A DNA stretch of 64,000 nt from Chrysopilus asiliformis (Eukaryota > Arthropoda > Insecta > Diptera > Rhagionidae): the NCBI GenBank assembly GCA_964034945.1, contig OZ035963.1, forward strand, positions 1 to 64,000, given 5' to 3'. Positions 1 through 12,331 of this stretch are shown in pieces; the first letter of the stretch is position 1, and every line of letters starts with the position of its first letter. Below the pieces are notes generated by a model. It saw only the letters and a list, made by a program, of their open reading frames with translations, made no database searches and had not been told where the DNA came from. Made by a program: the position numbers and the translations under genes.

Positions 1-1778
1 CCTCACCCATGCTCAGGCCACCACCCTCGTACACTACCTCACCCATGCTCAGGCCACCACCCTCGTACACTACCTCACCCATGCTCAGGCCACCACCCTC
101 GTACACTACCTCACCCATGCTCAGGCCACCACCCTCGTACACTACCTCACCCATGCTCAGGCCACCACCCTCGTACACTACCTCACCCATGCTCAGGCCA
201 CCACCCTCGTACACTACCTCACCCATGCTCAGGCCACCACCCTCGTACACTACCTCACCCATGCTCAGGCCACCACCCTCGTACACTACCTCACCCATGC
301 TCAGGCCACCACCCTCGTACACTACCTCACCCATGCTCAGGCCACCACCCTCGTACACTACCTCACCCATGCTCAGGCCACCACCCTCGTACACTACCTC
401 ACCCATGCTCAGGCCACCACCCTCGTACACTACCTCACCCATGCTCAGGCCACCACCCTCGTACACTACCTCACCCATGCTCAGGCCACCACCCTCGTAC
501 ACTACCTCACCCATGCTCAGGCCACCACCCTCGTACACTACCTCACCCATGCTCAGGCCACCACCCTCGTACACTACCTCACCCATGCTCAGGCCACCAC
601 CCTCGTACACTACCTCACCCATGCTCAGGCCACCACCCTCGTACACTACCTCACCCATGCTCAGGCCACCACCCTCGTACACTACCTCACCCATGCTCAG
701 GCCACCACCCTCGTACACTACCTCACCCATGCTCAGGCCACCACCCTCGTACACTACCTCACCCATGCTCAGGCCACCACCCTCGTACACTACCTCACCC
801 ATGCTCAGGCCACCACCCTCGTACACTACCTCACCCATGCTCAGGCCACCACCCTCGTACACTACCTCACCCATGCTCAGGCCACCACCCTCGTACACTA
901 CCTCACCCATGCTCAGGCCACCACCCTCGTACACTACCTCACCCATGCTCAGGCCACCACCCTCGTACACTACCTCACCCATGCTCAGGCCACCACCCTC
1001 GTACACTACCTCACCCATGCTCAGGCCACCACCCTCGTACACTACCTCACCCATGCTCAGGCCACCACCCTCGTACACTACCTCACCCATGCTCAGGCCA
1101 CCACCCTCGTACACTACCTCACCCATGCTCAGGCCACCACCCTCGTACACTACCTCACCCATGCTCAGGCCACCACCCTCGTACACTACCTCACCCATGC
1201 TCAGGCCACCACCCTCGTACACTACCTCACCCATGCTCAGGCCACCACCCTCGTACACTACCTCACCCATGCTCAGGCCACCACCCTCGTACACTACCTC
1301 ACCCATGCTCAGGCCACCACCCTCGTACACTACCTCACCCATGCTCAGGCCACCACCCTCGTACACTACCTCACCCATGCTCAGGCCACCACCCTCGTAC
1401 ACTACCTCACCCATGCTCAGGCCACCACCCTCGTACACTACCTCACCCATGCTCAGGCCACCACCCTCGTACACTACCTCACCCATGCTCAGGCCACCAC
1501 CCTCGTACACTACCTCACCCATGCTCAGGCCACCACCCTCGTACACTACCTCACCCATGCTCAGGCCACCACCCTCGTACACTACCTCACCCATGCTCAG
1601 GCCACCACCCTCGTACACTACCTCACCCATGCTCAGGCCACCACCCTCGTACACTACCTCACCCATGCTCAGGCCACCACCCTCGTACACTACCTCACCC
1701 ATGCTCAGGCCACCACCCTCGTACACTACCTCACCCATGCTCAGGCCACCACCCTCGTACACTACCTCACCCATGCTC
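1..1778. repeat. 36-bp C-rich tandem array, about 49 copies
   Basis: A 36-bp unit (starting CCTCACCCATGCTCAGG) repeats without any visible difference from the first base to 1778, about 49.4 copies; it diverges at 1779 and continues off the left edge. By count the unit is about 50% C but only 11% G on this strand, against an AT-rich background. Because 36 is a multiple of 3, all three forward frames and one reverse frame are free of stops, so the 604-codon frame 9-1823 (12-residue period MLRPPPSYTTSP) is not evidence of a gene. It is most simply a satellite or minisatellite. A repetitive extracellular or mucin-like protein whose start lies outside the window cannot be fully excluded, but nothing downstream looks like an exon. 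Confidence 0.95.
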
Positions 1779-1996
1779 GACCACCCTTACAAAGTAAAAC
1801 CTTACAAATGTTTTCACCCCTAATAAAAACCCTACAAATGTTTATCCTAGACACAAACCATTCAAACCCTACAAATGTTTATCCGAGACGCAAACCATTC
1901 AAAACCATACAAATGTTGACCCTATACACTTACCAATTCAACGCCATACAAAAGCTAAGCAAATACACCAACCATTGCTTAATTCCACACACAAAG
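1779..1996. repeat. Degenerate ~38-bp repeats
   Basis: About five decayed copies of a 36-38 bp motif containing ACAAATGTTTATCC and CAAACCATTCAA follow directly on the 36-bp array (near 1800, 1836, 1873, 1911 and 1948). They resemble older, mutated satellite flanking a homogeneous core. No coding potential is seen. Confidence 0.7.
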
Positions 1997-2290
1997 AACG
2001 TGGCGCCGCACTCGGTTAAATAAAGAACTTTCATACGTACAAGATAAACCGTTTCTCGGTAGTGCACATACGGTTCAAATGGGCTTACGGTTCAAATTGG
2101 CTTAATGAACGTGGCGCCACGCTCGGATAAAAAAGGAACTTTTCCACTTACAAGATAAAAAAAAGTTTCTCCGTAGTGCACATACGGTTCAAATGTGCTT
2201 ACGGTTCAAATTGGCTTAATGTACGTGGCGCCACGCTCGGATAAAAAAGGAACTTTTATACTTGCAAGATTAAAAAACGTTTCTCGGTAG
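1997..2290. repeat. Three ~110-bp repeats
   Basis: Three copies begin with GAACGTGGCGCC or GTACGTGGCGCC at about 1997, 2107 and 2222. Each continues through a CTCGG...AAAGGAACTTT segment and TTTCTCGGTAGTGC. The third copy leads into the next repeat class, which starts with the same TTTCTCGGTAGTGC module. Confidence 0.75.
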
Positions 2291-3120
2291 TGCGCATACA
2301 GTTTAAATTAGCCTAATGCAAAAGAATCAATTTTTAAATCGATTTCCTTGGCAAACAGTTGATTCGATTTTTTTGAAAATGACCTCATTGGATTTAGATG
2401 ACATGTTCCGTATCCGAATTTAGAAAGTTCGGCAGGAAAAAATGAGAAAGAAAAAAATTTGAAATTTTCAGTTAAAAACGGCTTTCTGAAAAAAAAAATT
2501 TGCCCGATTTTTTTGAAAATGGCTCCATTGGATTTAGATGACATGTTCCGTATCCGAAAAAAAAGGTTTCAGTAAGAAAAAAAAATTATTTCAGAATTTT
2601 TGATTAAAAACGTTTCTCGGTAGTGCACATACGGTTTAAATTTGCCTAATGCAAAAGAATCAATTTTTAAATCGATTTCCTTGGCAAACGGTTGGTCCGA
2701 TTTTTTTGAAAATGGCCTCATTGGATTTAGATAACATGTTCCGTATCCGAATTTAAAAAGTTCGGCAAGAAAAAATGAGAAACAAAAAAAATTTGAAATT
2801 TTCAGTTAAAAACGGCTTTCTGAAAAAAAAATTTGCCCGATTTTTTTTAAAATGGCTCCATTGGATTTAGATGACATGTTCCGTATCCGAAAAAAAAGGT
2901 TTCAGTAAGAAAAAAAAATTATTTCAGAATTTTTGATTAAAAACGTTTCTCGGTAGTTCACATTCGGTTCAAATTAGCCTAATGCGAAAGAATCAATTTT
3001 TAAATCGATTTCCTTGGCAAACGGTTGGTCCAATATTTTTGAAAATGGCGTAATTGGATTTAGATGATATGTTCCGTATCTGAATTTAAAAACTCCAAAT
3101 GGCTGTTCACCTGTTTTCAG
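2281..3120. repeat. ~330-bp repeats, two and a half copies
   Basis: Copies start at TTTCTCGGTAGT near 2281, 2609 and 2945 (steps of 328 and 336 bp). Within each unit the segment ending ATGACATGTTCCGTATCCGA occurs twice, so the unit is itself a diverged dimer. The third copy breaks off at about 3110, where the C-rich minisatellite begins. Confidence 0.8.
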
Positions 3121-3124
3121 TCAA

Positions 3125-3440
3125 AAAATCCCCAAAACATCCCCCAACACATCCCCAAAAAATCCCCAAAACATCCTCCAACACATCCCCAAAACATCCC
3201 CCAACACATCCCTAAAAAATATCCAACACATCCCCAAAAAATCCACAAAACATCCCCCAACACATCCCTAAAAAATCCCCAAAACATCCCCCAACAAATC
3301 CCCAAACATCCCAAAACACATCGCCAAAAAATCGCCAAAACATCCCCCAACACATCCTTAAAAAATCCCCAAAACCTCACCCAACACATCCCCAAAAAAT
3401 CACTAAAACATCCCCCAACACATCCCGCAACACAAAAAAA
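3125..3440. repeat. C4A4-type minisatellite, copy 1
   Basis: Irregular tandem copies of ATCCCCAAAA, ATCCCCCAACAC and ATCCCCAAAAA. Runs of 4-5 C recur about every 9-13 bases, so the minus strand is a series of G4-5 tracts. Open frames on both strands (PKHPPTHP-like, and GDVLGDVLG-like in reverse) follow from the repeat and are not genes. The same minisatellite recurs inside each higher-order unit. Confidence 0.9.
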
Positions 3441-3467
3441 CAATTTTGAGTAATCTCAGCACCAACT

Positions 3468-6400
3468 GGCGCCCAATTTAAAAATATATATACATCTGCG
3501 TAAAAACCGAATACATCCTAAACCAAACTGTCTGCAGACGCAAATACAAATCACTGAAATATACATCAACTTCTGATACTAGAGATTTTGTGGCTAGTCG
3601 ATTGCGAAGTCCTTCGGGCTCCACAATGCCAGGGGGCACGATCGGCGGGACGAAAACCATTATTGGCTTCCTTTCTGGGCCAACCGGGTACAGGTGAAGG
3701 GAAATTTTCTTCAAAACCACATCGTCTGTCTTCCTTCTAGTGCTCCGCAAACCGCGAAGCACTCGCAAAACTTAAAAAAATAAAATATATAAATAAAAAA
3801 ACATGTTCAGTCATTTCTCAGAAAATTACACAATGAAACTCGTGAATAATTTCCCAACCCTTCAAAAATGTCGTCTCACGTAAGAATCCAAATAATATCA
3901 CCCATTGCCTGCGGTGATTTTGTTCATCAGCGCTTCGGAGCACTAGAGCGCCTTTGGCAGAGTTGTCGTCGATCAACCAAACCAGAAGCAGGAGAATTAA
4001 AATATACAACTTCTGGTACTAGAGATTCGAAGCTAGTCGATTGCGAAGTCCTTCGGGCTCCAAACTGACAGGGGGCACGATCGGCGGGACGAAAACCATT
4101 ATTGCCTCCCTTTCTGGGCCAGCCGGCTTATCTGTGCGTCTGTTTTGTATTGTTCTCGCTGCATTTCAGCGTCCGCAAACTTTACACTGCAGTTAATGCA
4201 CGTAACAGACGACATTTCTAATAATTTTATTGAGTTTTTCCGTATTTATAGCGATTTTTACACGGATTTAACTTTATGGTATTTCCAAAGCAGAAAAAAA
4301 GAAAAAGTACGTCAAATTGTCATTTATGTACAGTACGAAACAAAAGTATTAGTACTGACAGTCTGTGGCACTTAGTACGAAACAAAAGTTATATGACAGT
4401 ACGAAGCAAAAGTATTGGTACTGACAGTTTGTGGCACTTAGTACGAAACAAAAGTTATCTGACAGTACGATACAAAAGTATTGGTACTGACAATCTGTGG
4501 CACTTAGTACGAAACAAAAGTTATCAAAACATCCCCCAACACATCACCAAAAAATCCCCAAAACATCCCCCAACACATCCCTAAAAAATATCCAACACAT
4601 CCGCAAAAAATCCACAAAACATCCCCGAACACATCCTTAAAAAATCCCCAAAACATCCCCAAAAAATCCCCAAAACATCCTCCAACACATCCCCAAAAAA
4701 TCCCCAAAACATCCCCAAAAAATCCCCAAAACATCCTCCAACATATCCCCAAAAAATCCCCAAAACATCCCCCAACACATTCCCAAAAATCCCTAAAACA
4801 TCCCCCAACACATCCCCAAAACATCCCCCAACACATCCCCAAAAAATCTCCAAAACATCCCCAAACCGTCCCCCAACACATCCCCAAAAAGTCCCCAAAA
4901 CATCCCCATAACATCCCTATAACAAAGGTATAATAACAAAGCTATTGATACATTTGCAGAAATAGATGCAAAAAAATTAAAAATTCGCCAAATTTTTTCT
5001 TTGTTTTTTGGGTGTAGCCCGAGAACCGGAAATACTACGGACTTCATTTTAATCGTGGCATGTAGGTCTATAGCAGACCTTTCGAACAAGCTCAACACCA
5101 ATTTTTTCTGAGGTATAATAACAAAGCTATTGATACATTTGCAGAAGTAGATGCAAAAAAATTAAAATTTCGCCAAATTTTTTCTTGGTTTTTTGGCTGT
5201 AGCCCGAGAACCGGAAATACCACGGACTTCATTTTGATCGTGGCATGTAGGTCTATAGCAGACCTTTCGAACAAGCCCAACACCAATTTTTTCTGAGGTA
5301 TAATAACAAAGGTATTGATACATTTGCAGAAGTAGATGCAAAAAAATTAAAATTTCGCCAAATTTTTTCTTGGTTTTTTGGCTGTAGCCCGAGAACCGGA
5401 AATACCACGGACTTCATTTTGATCGTGGCATGTAGGTCTATAGCAGACCTTTCGAACAAGCCCAACACCAATTTTTTCTGAGTTATAATAACAAAGTTAT
5501 TGATACATTTGCAGAAGTAGATGCAAAAAAATTAAAATTTCGCCAAATTTTTTCTTGGTTTTTTGGCTGTAGCCCGAGAACCGGAAATACCACGGACTTC
5601 ATTTTGATCGTGGCATGTAGGTCTATAGCAGACCTTTCGAACAAGCCCAACACCAATTTTTTCTGAGGTATAATAACAAAGGTATTGATACATTTGCAGA
5701 AGTAGATGCAAAAAAATTAAAATTTCGCCAAATTTTTTCTTGGTTTTTTGGCTGTAGCCCGAGAACCGGAAATACCACGGACTTCATTTTGATCGTGGCA
5801 TGTAGGTCTATAGCAGACCTTTCGAACAAGCCCAACACCAATTTTTTCTGAGGTATAATAACAAAGTTATTGATACATTTGCAGAAGTAGATGCAAAAAA
5901 ATTAAAATTTCGCCAAATTTTTTCTTGGTTTTTTGGCTGTAGCCCGAGAACCGGAAATACCACGGACTTCATTTTGATCGTGGCATGTAGGTCTATAGCA
6001 GACCTTTCGAACAAGCCCAACACCAATTTTTTCTGAGGTATAATAACAAAGGTATTGATACATTTGCAGAAGTAGATGCAAAAAAATTAAAATTTCGCCA
6101 AATTTTTTCTTGGTTTTTTGGCTGTAGCCCGAGAACTGGAAATACCACGGACTTCATTTTGATCGTGGCATGTAGGTCTATAGCAGACCTTTCGAACAAG
6201 CCCAACACCAATTTTTTCTGAGGTATAATAACAAAGTTATTGATACATTTGCAGAAGTAGATGCAAAAAAATTAAAATTTCGCCAAATTTTTTCTTGGTT
6301 TTTTGGCTGTAGCCCGAGAACTGGAAATACCACGGACTTCATTTTGATCGTGGCATGTAGGTCTATAGCAGACCTTTCGAACAAGCCCAACACCAATTTT

Positions 6401-7812
6401 TTCTGAGGTATAATAACTAAGTTATTGATACATTTGCAGAAGTAGATGCAAAAAAAATAAAAAATCGCCAAAATTTTTCTTGGTTTTTTGGCTGTAGCCC
6501 GAGAACCGGAAATACCACGGACTTCATTTTGATCGTGGCATGTAGGTCTATAGCAGACCTTTCGAACAAGCCCAACACCAATTTTTTCTGAGGTATAATA
6601 ACTAAGTTATTGATACATTTGCAGAAGTAGATGCAAAAAAAATAAAAAATCGCCAAAATTTTTCTTGGTTTTTTGGCTGTAGCCCGAGAACCGGAAATAC
6701 CACGGACTTCGTTTTTATCGTGGCATATAGGTCTATGGCAGGCCTTTCGAACGAGACCTTCGCCAATTTTTTCTGGGGTATAATTACAAAATAATAGGTA
6801 CATTTGCAAAAATTAAAAAATTTTCACGAAGGAAAAATTTATACAATTTTTCTTGGTTTTTTAGCTGTAGCCGGAGAACCGGAAATCCCATGGACTTCGT
6901 TTTGATCGTGGTATATAGATCTATGGCAGGCCTTTCGAACAAGACCACCACACATTTTTTCTAAGGTGTAATTTGGATGAATTTCTCGTTACCTACTTGT
7001 TTGACTACAATTAAATTGGGGGCAATTGTTAGCGGATTTTAAAAAACGTTTGTCTGTTATCGTCGTATAATAATATTAACTGTGAGTTTTATAAACAACA
7101 AAATACATGGTATTATTTTTGCAATTAAATCGCGAGTGGTCCGGTTCTGTCTGGTGATTTTGTTCATCAGCGGTTCGGAGCACTGGAGCGCCTCTGGCAA
7201 AGAGTTGTTGTCGATCAACCGAACAAGAAGCAGGAGAATTGAAATATACATCAAGTTCTGGTACTAGAGATTTTGTGGCTGGTCGTTTGCGAAGTCATTC
7301 GGGCTCCAGAGTGCCAGGGGGCACAATCGGCGGGGCGAAAACCATTATTGCCTTCCTTTCTGGGCCATCCGGGTACAGGTGAAGGGAAATTTTCTTCAAA
7401 ACCACATCGTCTGTCTTCCTTCTAGTGTTCCGCAAACCGCGAAGCAGTCGCAAAACAAATCTAAACAGAAAAGTGTATTAAATATGCAAATATGATGCTC
7501 TTAGGGTCACAATTTCAGCGTCCGCAAACTTTACACTGCAGTTAATGCACGTAAAAGACGACATTTCTAATAATTTTATTGAGTTTTTCCGTATTTATAG
7601 CGATTTTTACACGGATTTAACAACTTTATGGAATTTCCAAAGCCGAAAAAAAGAAAAAGTACGTCAAATTGTCATTTCTGTACAGTACGAAACAAAAGTA
7701 TTGTTGCTGACAGTCTGTGGCACTTAGTACGAAACAAAAGTTATCTGAAAGTACGAAACAAAAGTATTGGTACTGACAGTCTGTGGTACTTAGTACGAAA
7801 CAAAAGTTATCT
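3468..7812. repeat. Higher-order satellite unit 1 (4345 bp)
   Basis: The unit runs from GGCGCCCAATTTAAA at 3468 to the next occurrence at 7813. Order of modules: (a) 3520-3775, containing GCGAAGTCCTTCGGGCTCC and CTTCCTTCTAGTGCTCCGC; (b) 3857-4130, containing GGTGATTTTGTTCATCAGCG; (c) 4190-4530, with ~66-bp repeats around CTGTGGCACTTAGTACGAAA; (d) the C-rich minisatellite 4531-4918; (e) the 185-bp monomer array 4917-6960; (f) 7090-7460, a diverged repeat of modules b and a; (g) 7520-7812, a diverged repeat of module c. Many short frames recur identically in every unit. They lack any family I recognise and are products of repetition. Confidence 0.9.
4917..6960. repeat. 185-bp satellite array in unit 1, ~11 monomers
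   Basis: Monomers recur every 185 bp (CTGAGGTATAATAAC at 5109, 5294, 5479, 5664, 5849, 6034 and so on). Each carries CCCGAGAACCGGAAATACC and GACCTTTCGAACAAGC. Central monomers are nearly identical. The first and especially the last two (from about 6774) are diverged, as expected for array edges. Since 185 is not a multiple of 3, each reverse frame runs about 219 bp across a monomer boundary; these 72-codon frames are not genes. Confidence 0.93.
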
Positions 7813-10800
7813 GGCGCCCAATTTAAAAAAATATATATATCTGTGCAAAAACCGAAAATATCCTAAACCAAACTGTCTGCAGACGCAAATACAAATCACT
7901 TTGAAATATATATCAACTTCTCATACTAGAGATTCGAAGCTGTTCGATTGCGAAGTCCTTCGGGCTCCAGAATGACAGGGGGCACGAAAACCATTATTGC
8001 CTTCCTTTCTGGGCCAACCGGGTACAGGTGAAGGGAAATTTTCTTCAAAACCACATCGTCTGTCTTCCTTCTAGTGCTCCGCAAACCGCGAAGCACTCGC
8101 AAAACTTAAAAAAATAAAATATATAAATAAAAAAACATGTTCAGTCATTTCTCAGAAAATTACACAATGAAACTCGTGAATAATTTCCCAACCCTTCAAA
8201 AATGTCGTCTCACGTAAGAATCCAAATAATATCACCCATTGCCTGCGGTGATTTTGTTCATCAGCGCTTCGGAGCACTAGAGCGCCTTTGGCAGAGTTGT
8301 CGTCGATCAACCAAACCAGAAGCAGGAGAATTAAAATATACAACTTCTGGTACTAGAGATTCGAAGCTAGTCGATTGCGAAGTCCTTCGGGCTCCAAACT
8401 GACAGGGGGCACGATCGGCGGGACGAAAACCATTATTGCCTCCCTTTCTGGGCCAGCCGGCTTATCTGTGCGTCTGTTTTGTATTGTTCTCGCTGCATTT
8501 CAGCGTCCGCAAACTTTACACTGCAGTTAATGCACGTAACAGACGACATTTCTAATAATTTTATTGAGTTTTTCCGTATTTATAGCGATTTTTACACGGA
8601 TTTAACTTTATGGTATTTCCAAAGCAGAAAAAAAGAAAAAGTACGTCAAATTGTCATTTATGTACAGTACGAAACAAAAGTATTAGTACTGACAGTCTGT
8701 GGCACTTAGTACGAAACAAAAGTTATATGACAGTACGAAGCAAAAGTATTGGTACTGACAGTTTGTGGCACTTAGTACGAAACAAAAGTTATCTGACAGT
8801 ACGATACAAAAGTATTGGTACTGACAATCTGTGGCACTTAGTACGAAACAAAAGTTATCAAAACATCCCCCAACACATCCCCAAAAAATCCCCAAAACAT
8901 CCCCCAACACATCCCTAAAAAATATCCAACACATCCGCAAAAAATCCACAAAACATCCCCGAACACATCCTTAAAAAATCCCCAAAACATCCCCAAAAAA
9001 TCCCCAAAACATCCTCCAACACATCCCCAAAAAATCCCCAAAACATCCCCAAAAAATCCCCAAAACATCCTCCAACATATCCCCAAAAAATCCCCAAAAC
9101 ATCCCCCAACACATTCCCAAAAATCCCTAAAACATCCCCCAACACATCCCCAAAACATCCCCCAACACATCCCCAAAAAATCTCCAAAACATCCCCAAAC
9201 CGTCCCACAACACATCCCCAAAAAGTCCCCAAAACATCCCCATAACATCCCTATAACAAAGGTATAATAACAAAGCTATTGATACATTTGCAGAAATAGA
9301 TGCAAAAAAATTAAAAATTCGCCAAATTTTTTCTTTGTTTTTTGGGTGTAGCCCGAGAACCGGAAATACTACGGACTTCATTTTAATCGTGGCATGTAGG
9401 TCTATAGCAGACCTTTCGAACAAGCTCAACACCAATTTTTTCTGAGGTATAATAACAAAGCTATTGATACATTTGCAGAAGTAGATGCAAAAAAATTAAA
9501 ATTTCGCCAAATTTTTTCTTGGTTTTTTGGCTGTAGCCCGAGAACCGGAAATACCACGGACTTCATTTTGATCGTGGCATGTAGGTCTATAGCAGACCTT
9601 TCGAACAAGCCCAACACCAATTTTTTCTGAGGTATAATAACAAAGGTATTGATACATTTGCAGAAGTAGATGCAAAAAAATTAAAATTTCGCCAAATTTT
9701 TTCTTGGTTTTTTGGCTGTAGCCCGAGAACCGGAAATACCACGGACTTCATTTTGATCGTGGCATGTAGGTCTATAGCAGACCTTTCGAACAAGCCCAAC
9801 ACCAATTTTTTCTGAGTTATAATAACAAAGTTATTGATACATTTGCAGAAGTAGATGCAAAAAAATTAAAATTTCGCCAAATTTTTTCTTGGTTTTTTGG
9901 CTGTAGCCCGAGAACCGGAAATACCACGGACTTTATTTTGATCGTGGCATGTAGGTCTATAGCAGACCTTTCGAACAAGCCCAACACCAATTTTTTCTGA
10001 GGTATAATAACAAAGTTATTGATACATTTGCAGAAGTAGATGCAAAAAAATTAAAATTTCGCCAAATTTTTTCTTGGTTTTTTGGCTGTAGCCCGAGAAC
10101 CGGAAATACCACGGACTTCATTTTGATCGTGGCATGTAGGTCTATAGCAGACCTTTCGAACAAGCCCAACACCAATTTTTTCTGAGGTATAATAACAAAG
10201 TTATTGATACATTTGCAGAAGTAGATGCAAAAAAATTAAAATTTCGCCAAATTTTTTCTTGGTTTTTTGGCTGTAGCCCGAGAACCGGAAATACCACGGA
10301 CTTCATTTTGATCGTGGCATGTAGGCCTATAGCAGACCTTTCGAACAAGCCCAACACCAATTTTTTCTGAGGTATAATAACAAAGCTATTGATACATTTG
10401 CAGAAGTAGATGCAAAAAAATTAAAATTTCGCCAAATTTTTTCTTGGTTTTTTGGCTGTAGCCCGAGAACCGGAAATACCACGGACTTCATTTTGATCGT
10501 GGCATGTAGGTCTATAGCAGACCTTTCGAACAAGCCCAACACCAATTTTTTCTGAGGTATAATAACAAAGCTATTGATACATTTGCAGAAGTAGATGCAA
10601 AAAAATTAAAATTTCGCCAAATTTTTTCTTGGTTTTTTGGCTGTAGCCCGAGAACTGGAAATACCACGGACTTCATTTTGATCGTGGCATGTAGGTCTAT
10701 AGCAGACCTTTCGAACAAGCCCAACACCAATTTTTTCTGAGGTATAATAACAAAGTTATTGATACATTTGCAGAAGTAGATGCAAAAAAATTAAAATTTC

Positions 10801-12331
10801 GCCAAATTTTTTCTTGGTTTTTTGGCTGTAGCCCGAGAACTGGAAATACCACGGACTTCATTTTGATCGTGGCATGTAGGTCTATAGCAGACCTTTCGAA
10901 CAAGCCCAACACCAATTTTTTCTGAGGTATAATAACTAAGTTATTGATACATTTGCAGAAGTAGATGCAAAAAAAATAAAAAATCGCCAAAATTTTTCTT
11001 GGTTTTTTGGCTGTAGCCCGAGAACCGGAAATACCACGGACTTCATTTTGATCGTGGCATGTAGGTCTATAGCAGACCTTTCGAACAAGCCCAACACCAA
11101 TTTTTTCTGAGGTATAATAACTAAGTTATTGATACATTTGCAGAAGTAGATGCAAAAAAAATAAAAAATCGCCAAAATTTTTCTTGGTTTTTTGGCTGTA
11201 GCCCGAGAACCGGAAATACCACGGACTTCGTTTTTATCGTGGCATATAGGTCTATGGCAGGCCTTTCGAACGAGACCTTCGCCAATTTTTTCTGGGGTAT
11301 AATTACAAAATAATAGGTACATTTGCAAAAATTAAAAAATTTTCACGAAGGAAAAATTTATACAATTTTTCTTGGTTTTTTAGCTGTAGCCGGAGAACCG
11401 GAAATCCCATGGACTTCGTTTTGATCGTGGTATATAGATCTATGGCAGGCCTTTCGAACAAGACCACCACACATTTTTTCTAAGGTGTAATTTGGATGAA
11501 TTTCTCGTTACCTACTTGTTTGACTACAATTAAATTGGGGGCAATTGTTAGCGGATTTTAAAAAACGTTTGTCTGTTATCGTCGTATAATAATATTAACT
11601 GTGAGTTTTATAAACAACAAAATACATGGTATTATTTTTGCAATTAAATCGCGAGTGGTCCGGTTCTGTCTGGTGATTTTGTTCATCAGCGGTTCGGAGC
11701 ACTGGAGCGCCTCTGGCAAAGAGTTGTTGTCGATCAACCGAACAAGAAGCAGGAGAATTGAAATATACATCAAGTTCTGGTACTAGAGATTTTGTGGCTG
11801 GTCGTTTGCGAAGTCATTCGGGCTCCAGAGTGCCAGGGGGCACAATCGGCGGGGCGAAAACCATTATTGCCTTCCTTTCTGGGCCATCCGGGTACAGGTG
11901 AAGGGAAATTTTCTTCAAAACCACATCGTCTGTCTTCCTTCTAGTGTTCCGCAAACCGCGAAGCAGTCGCAAAACAAATCTAAACAGAAAAGTGTATTAA
12001 ATATGCAAATATGATGCTCTTAGGGTCACAATTTCAGCGTCCGCAAACTTTACACTGCAGTTAATGCACGTAAAAGACGACATTTCTAATAATTTTATTG
12101 AGTTTTTCCGTATTTATAGCGATTTTTACACGGATTTAACAACTTTATGGAATTTCCAAAGCCGAAAAAAAGAAAAAGTACGTCAAATTGTCATTTCTGT
12201 ACAGTACGAAACAAAAGTATTGTTGCTGACAGTCTGTGGCACTTAGTACGAAACAAAAGTTATCTGAAAGTACGAAACAAAAGTATTGGTACTGACAGTC
12301 TGTGGTACTTAGTACGAAACAAAAGTTATCT
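7813..12331. repeat. Higher-order satellite unit 2 (4519 bp)
   Basis: Same module order as unit 1: minisatellite at about 8863-9252, 185-bp array at 9251-11479 with one more monomer than unit 1, and modules f and g at 11609-12331. Apart from a short gap near 7970 the unit is nearly base-for-base the same as unit 1. Private changes include CATCCCCAAA for CATCACCAAA near 8877 and GTCCCACAAC for GTCCCCCAAC near 9203. Confidence 0.9.
9251..11479. repeat. 185-bp satellite array in unit 2, ~12 monomers
   Basis: Same monomer as in unit 1, with starts at 9443, 9628, 9813 and every 185 bp to 11293. Marker variants include GGACTTTATTTT near 9930 and TAGGCCTAT near 10324. Both recur in the array of unit 3, so the arrays exchange sequence. 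Confidence 0.92.

Noticed and set aside
1..1778. CRISPR-like array
   Set aside because: Repeats are directly adjacent without spacers, and the DNA is eukaryotic.
9..1823. 604-residue proline-rich open frame
   Set aside because: Explained by a stop-free 36-bp repeat; other frames are equally open and there is no gene context.
3125..3440. Ciliate-type C4A4 telomere
   Set aside because: CCCCAAAA occurs only as part of an irregular minisatellite, internal and repeated inside satellite units; not a pure telomeric tract.
3117..4914. Reverse-strand frames of GDVLGDVLG/CWGMFWG type
   Set aside because: Products of the C-rich minisatellite; present in several frames and repeated in each satellite unit.
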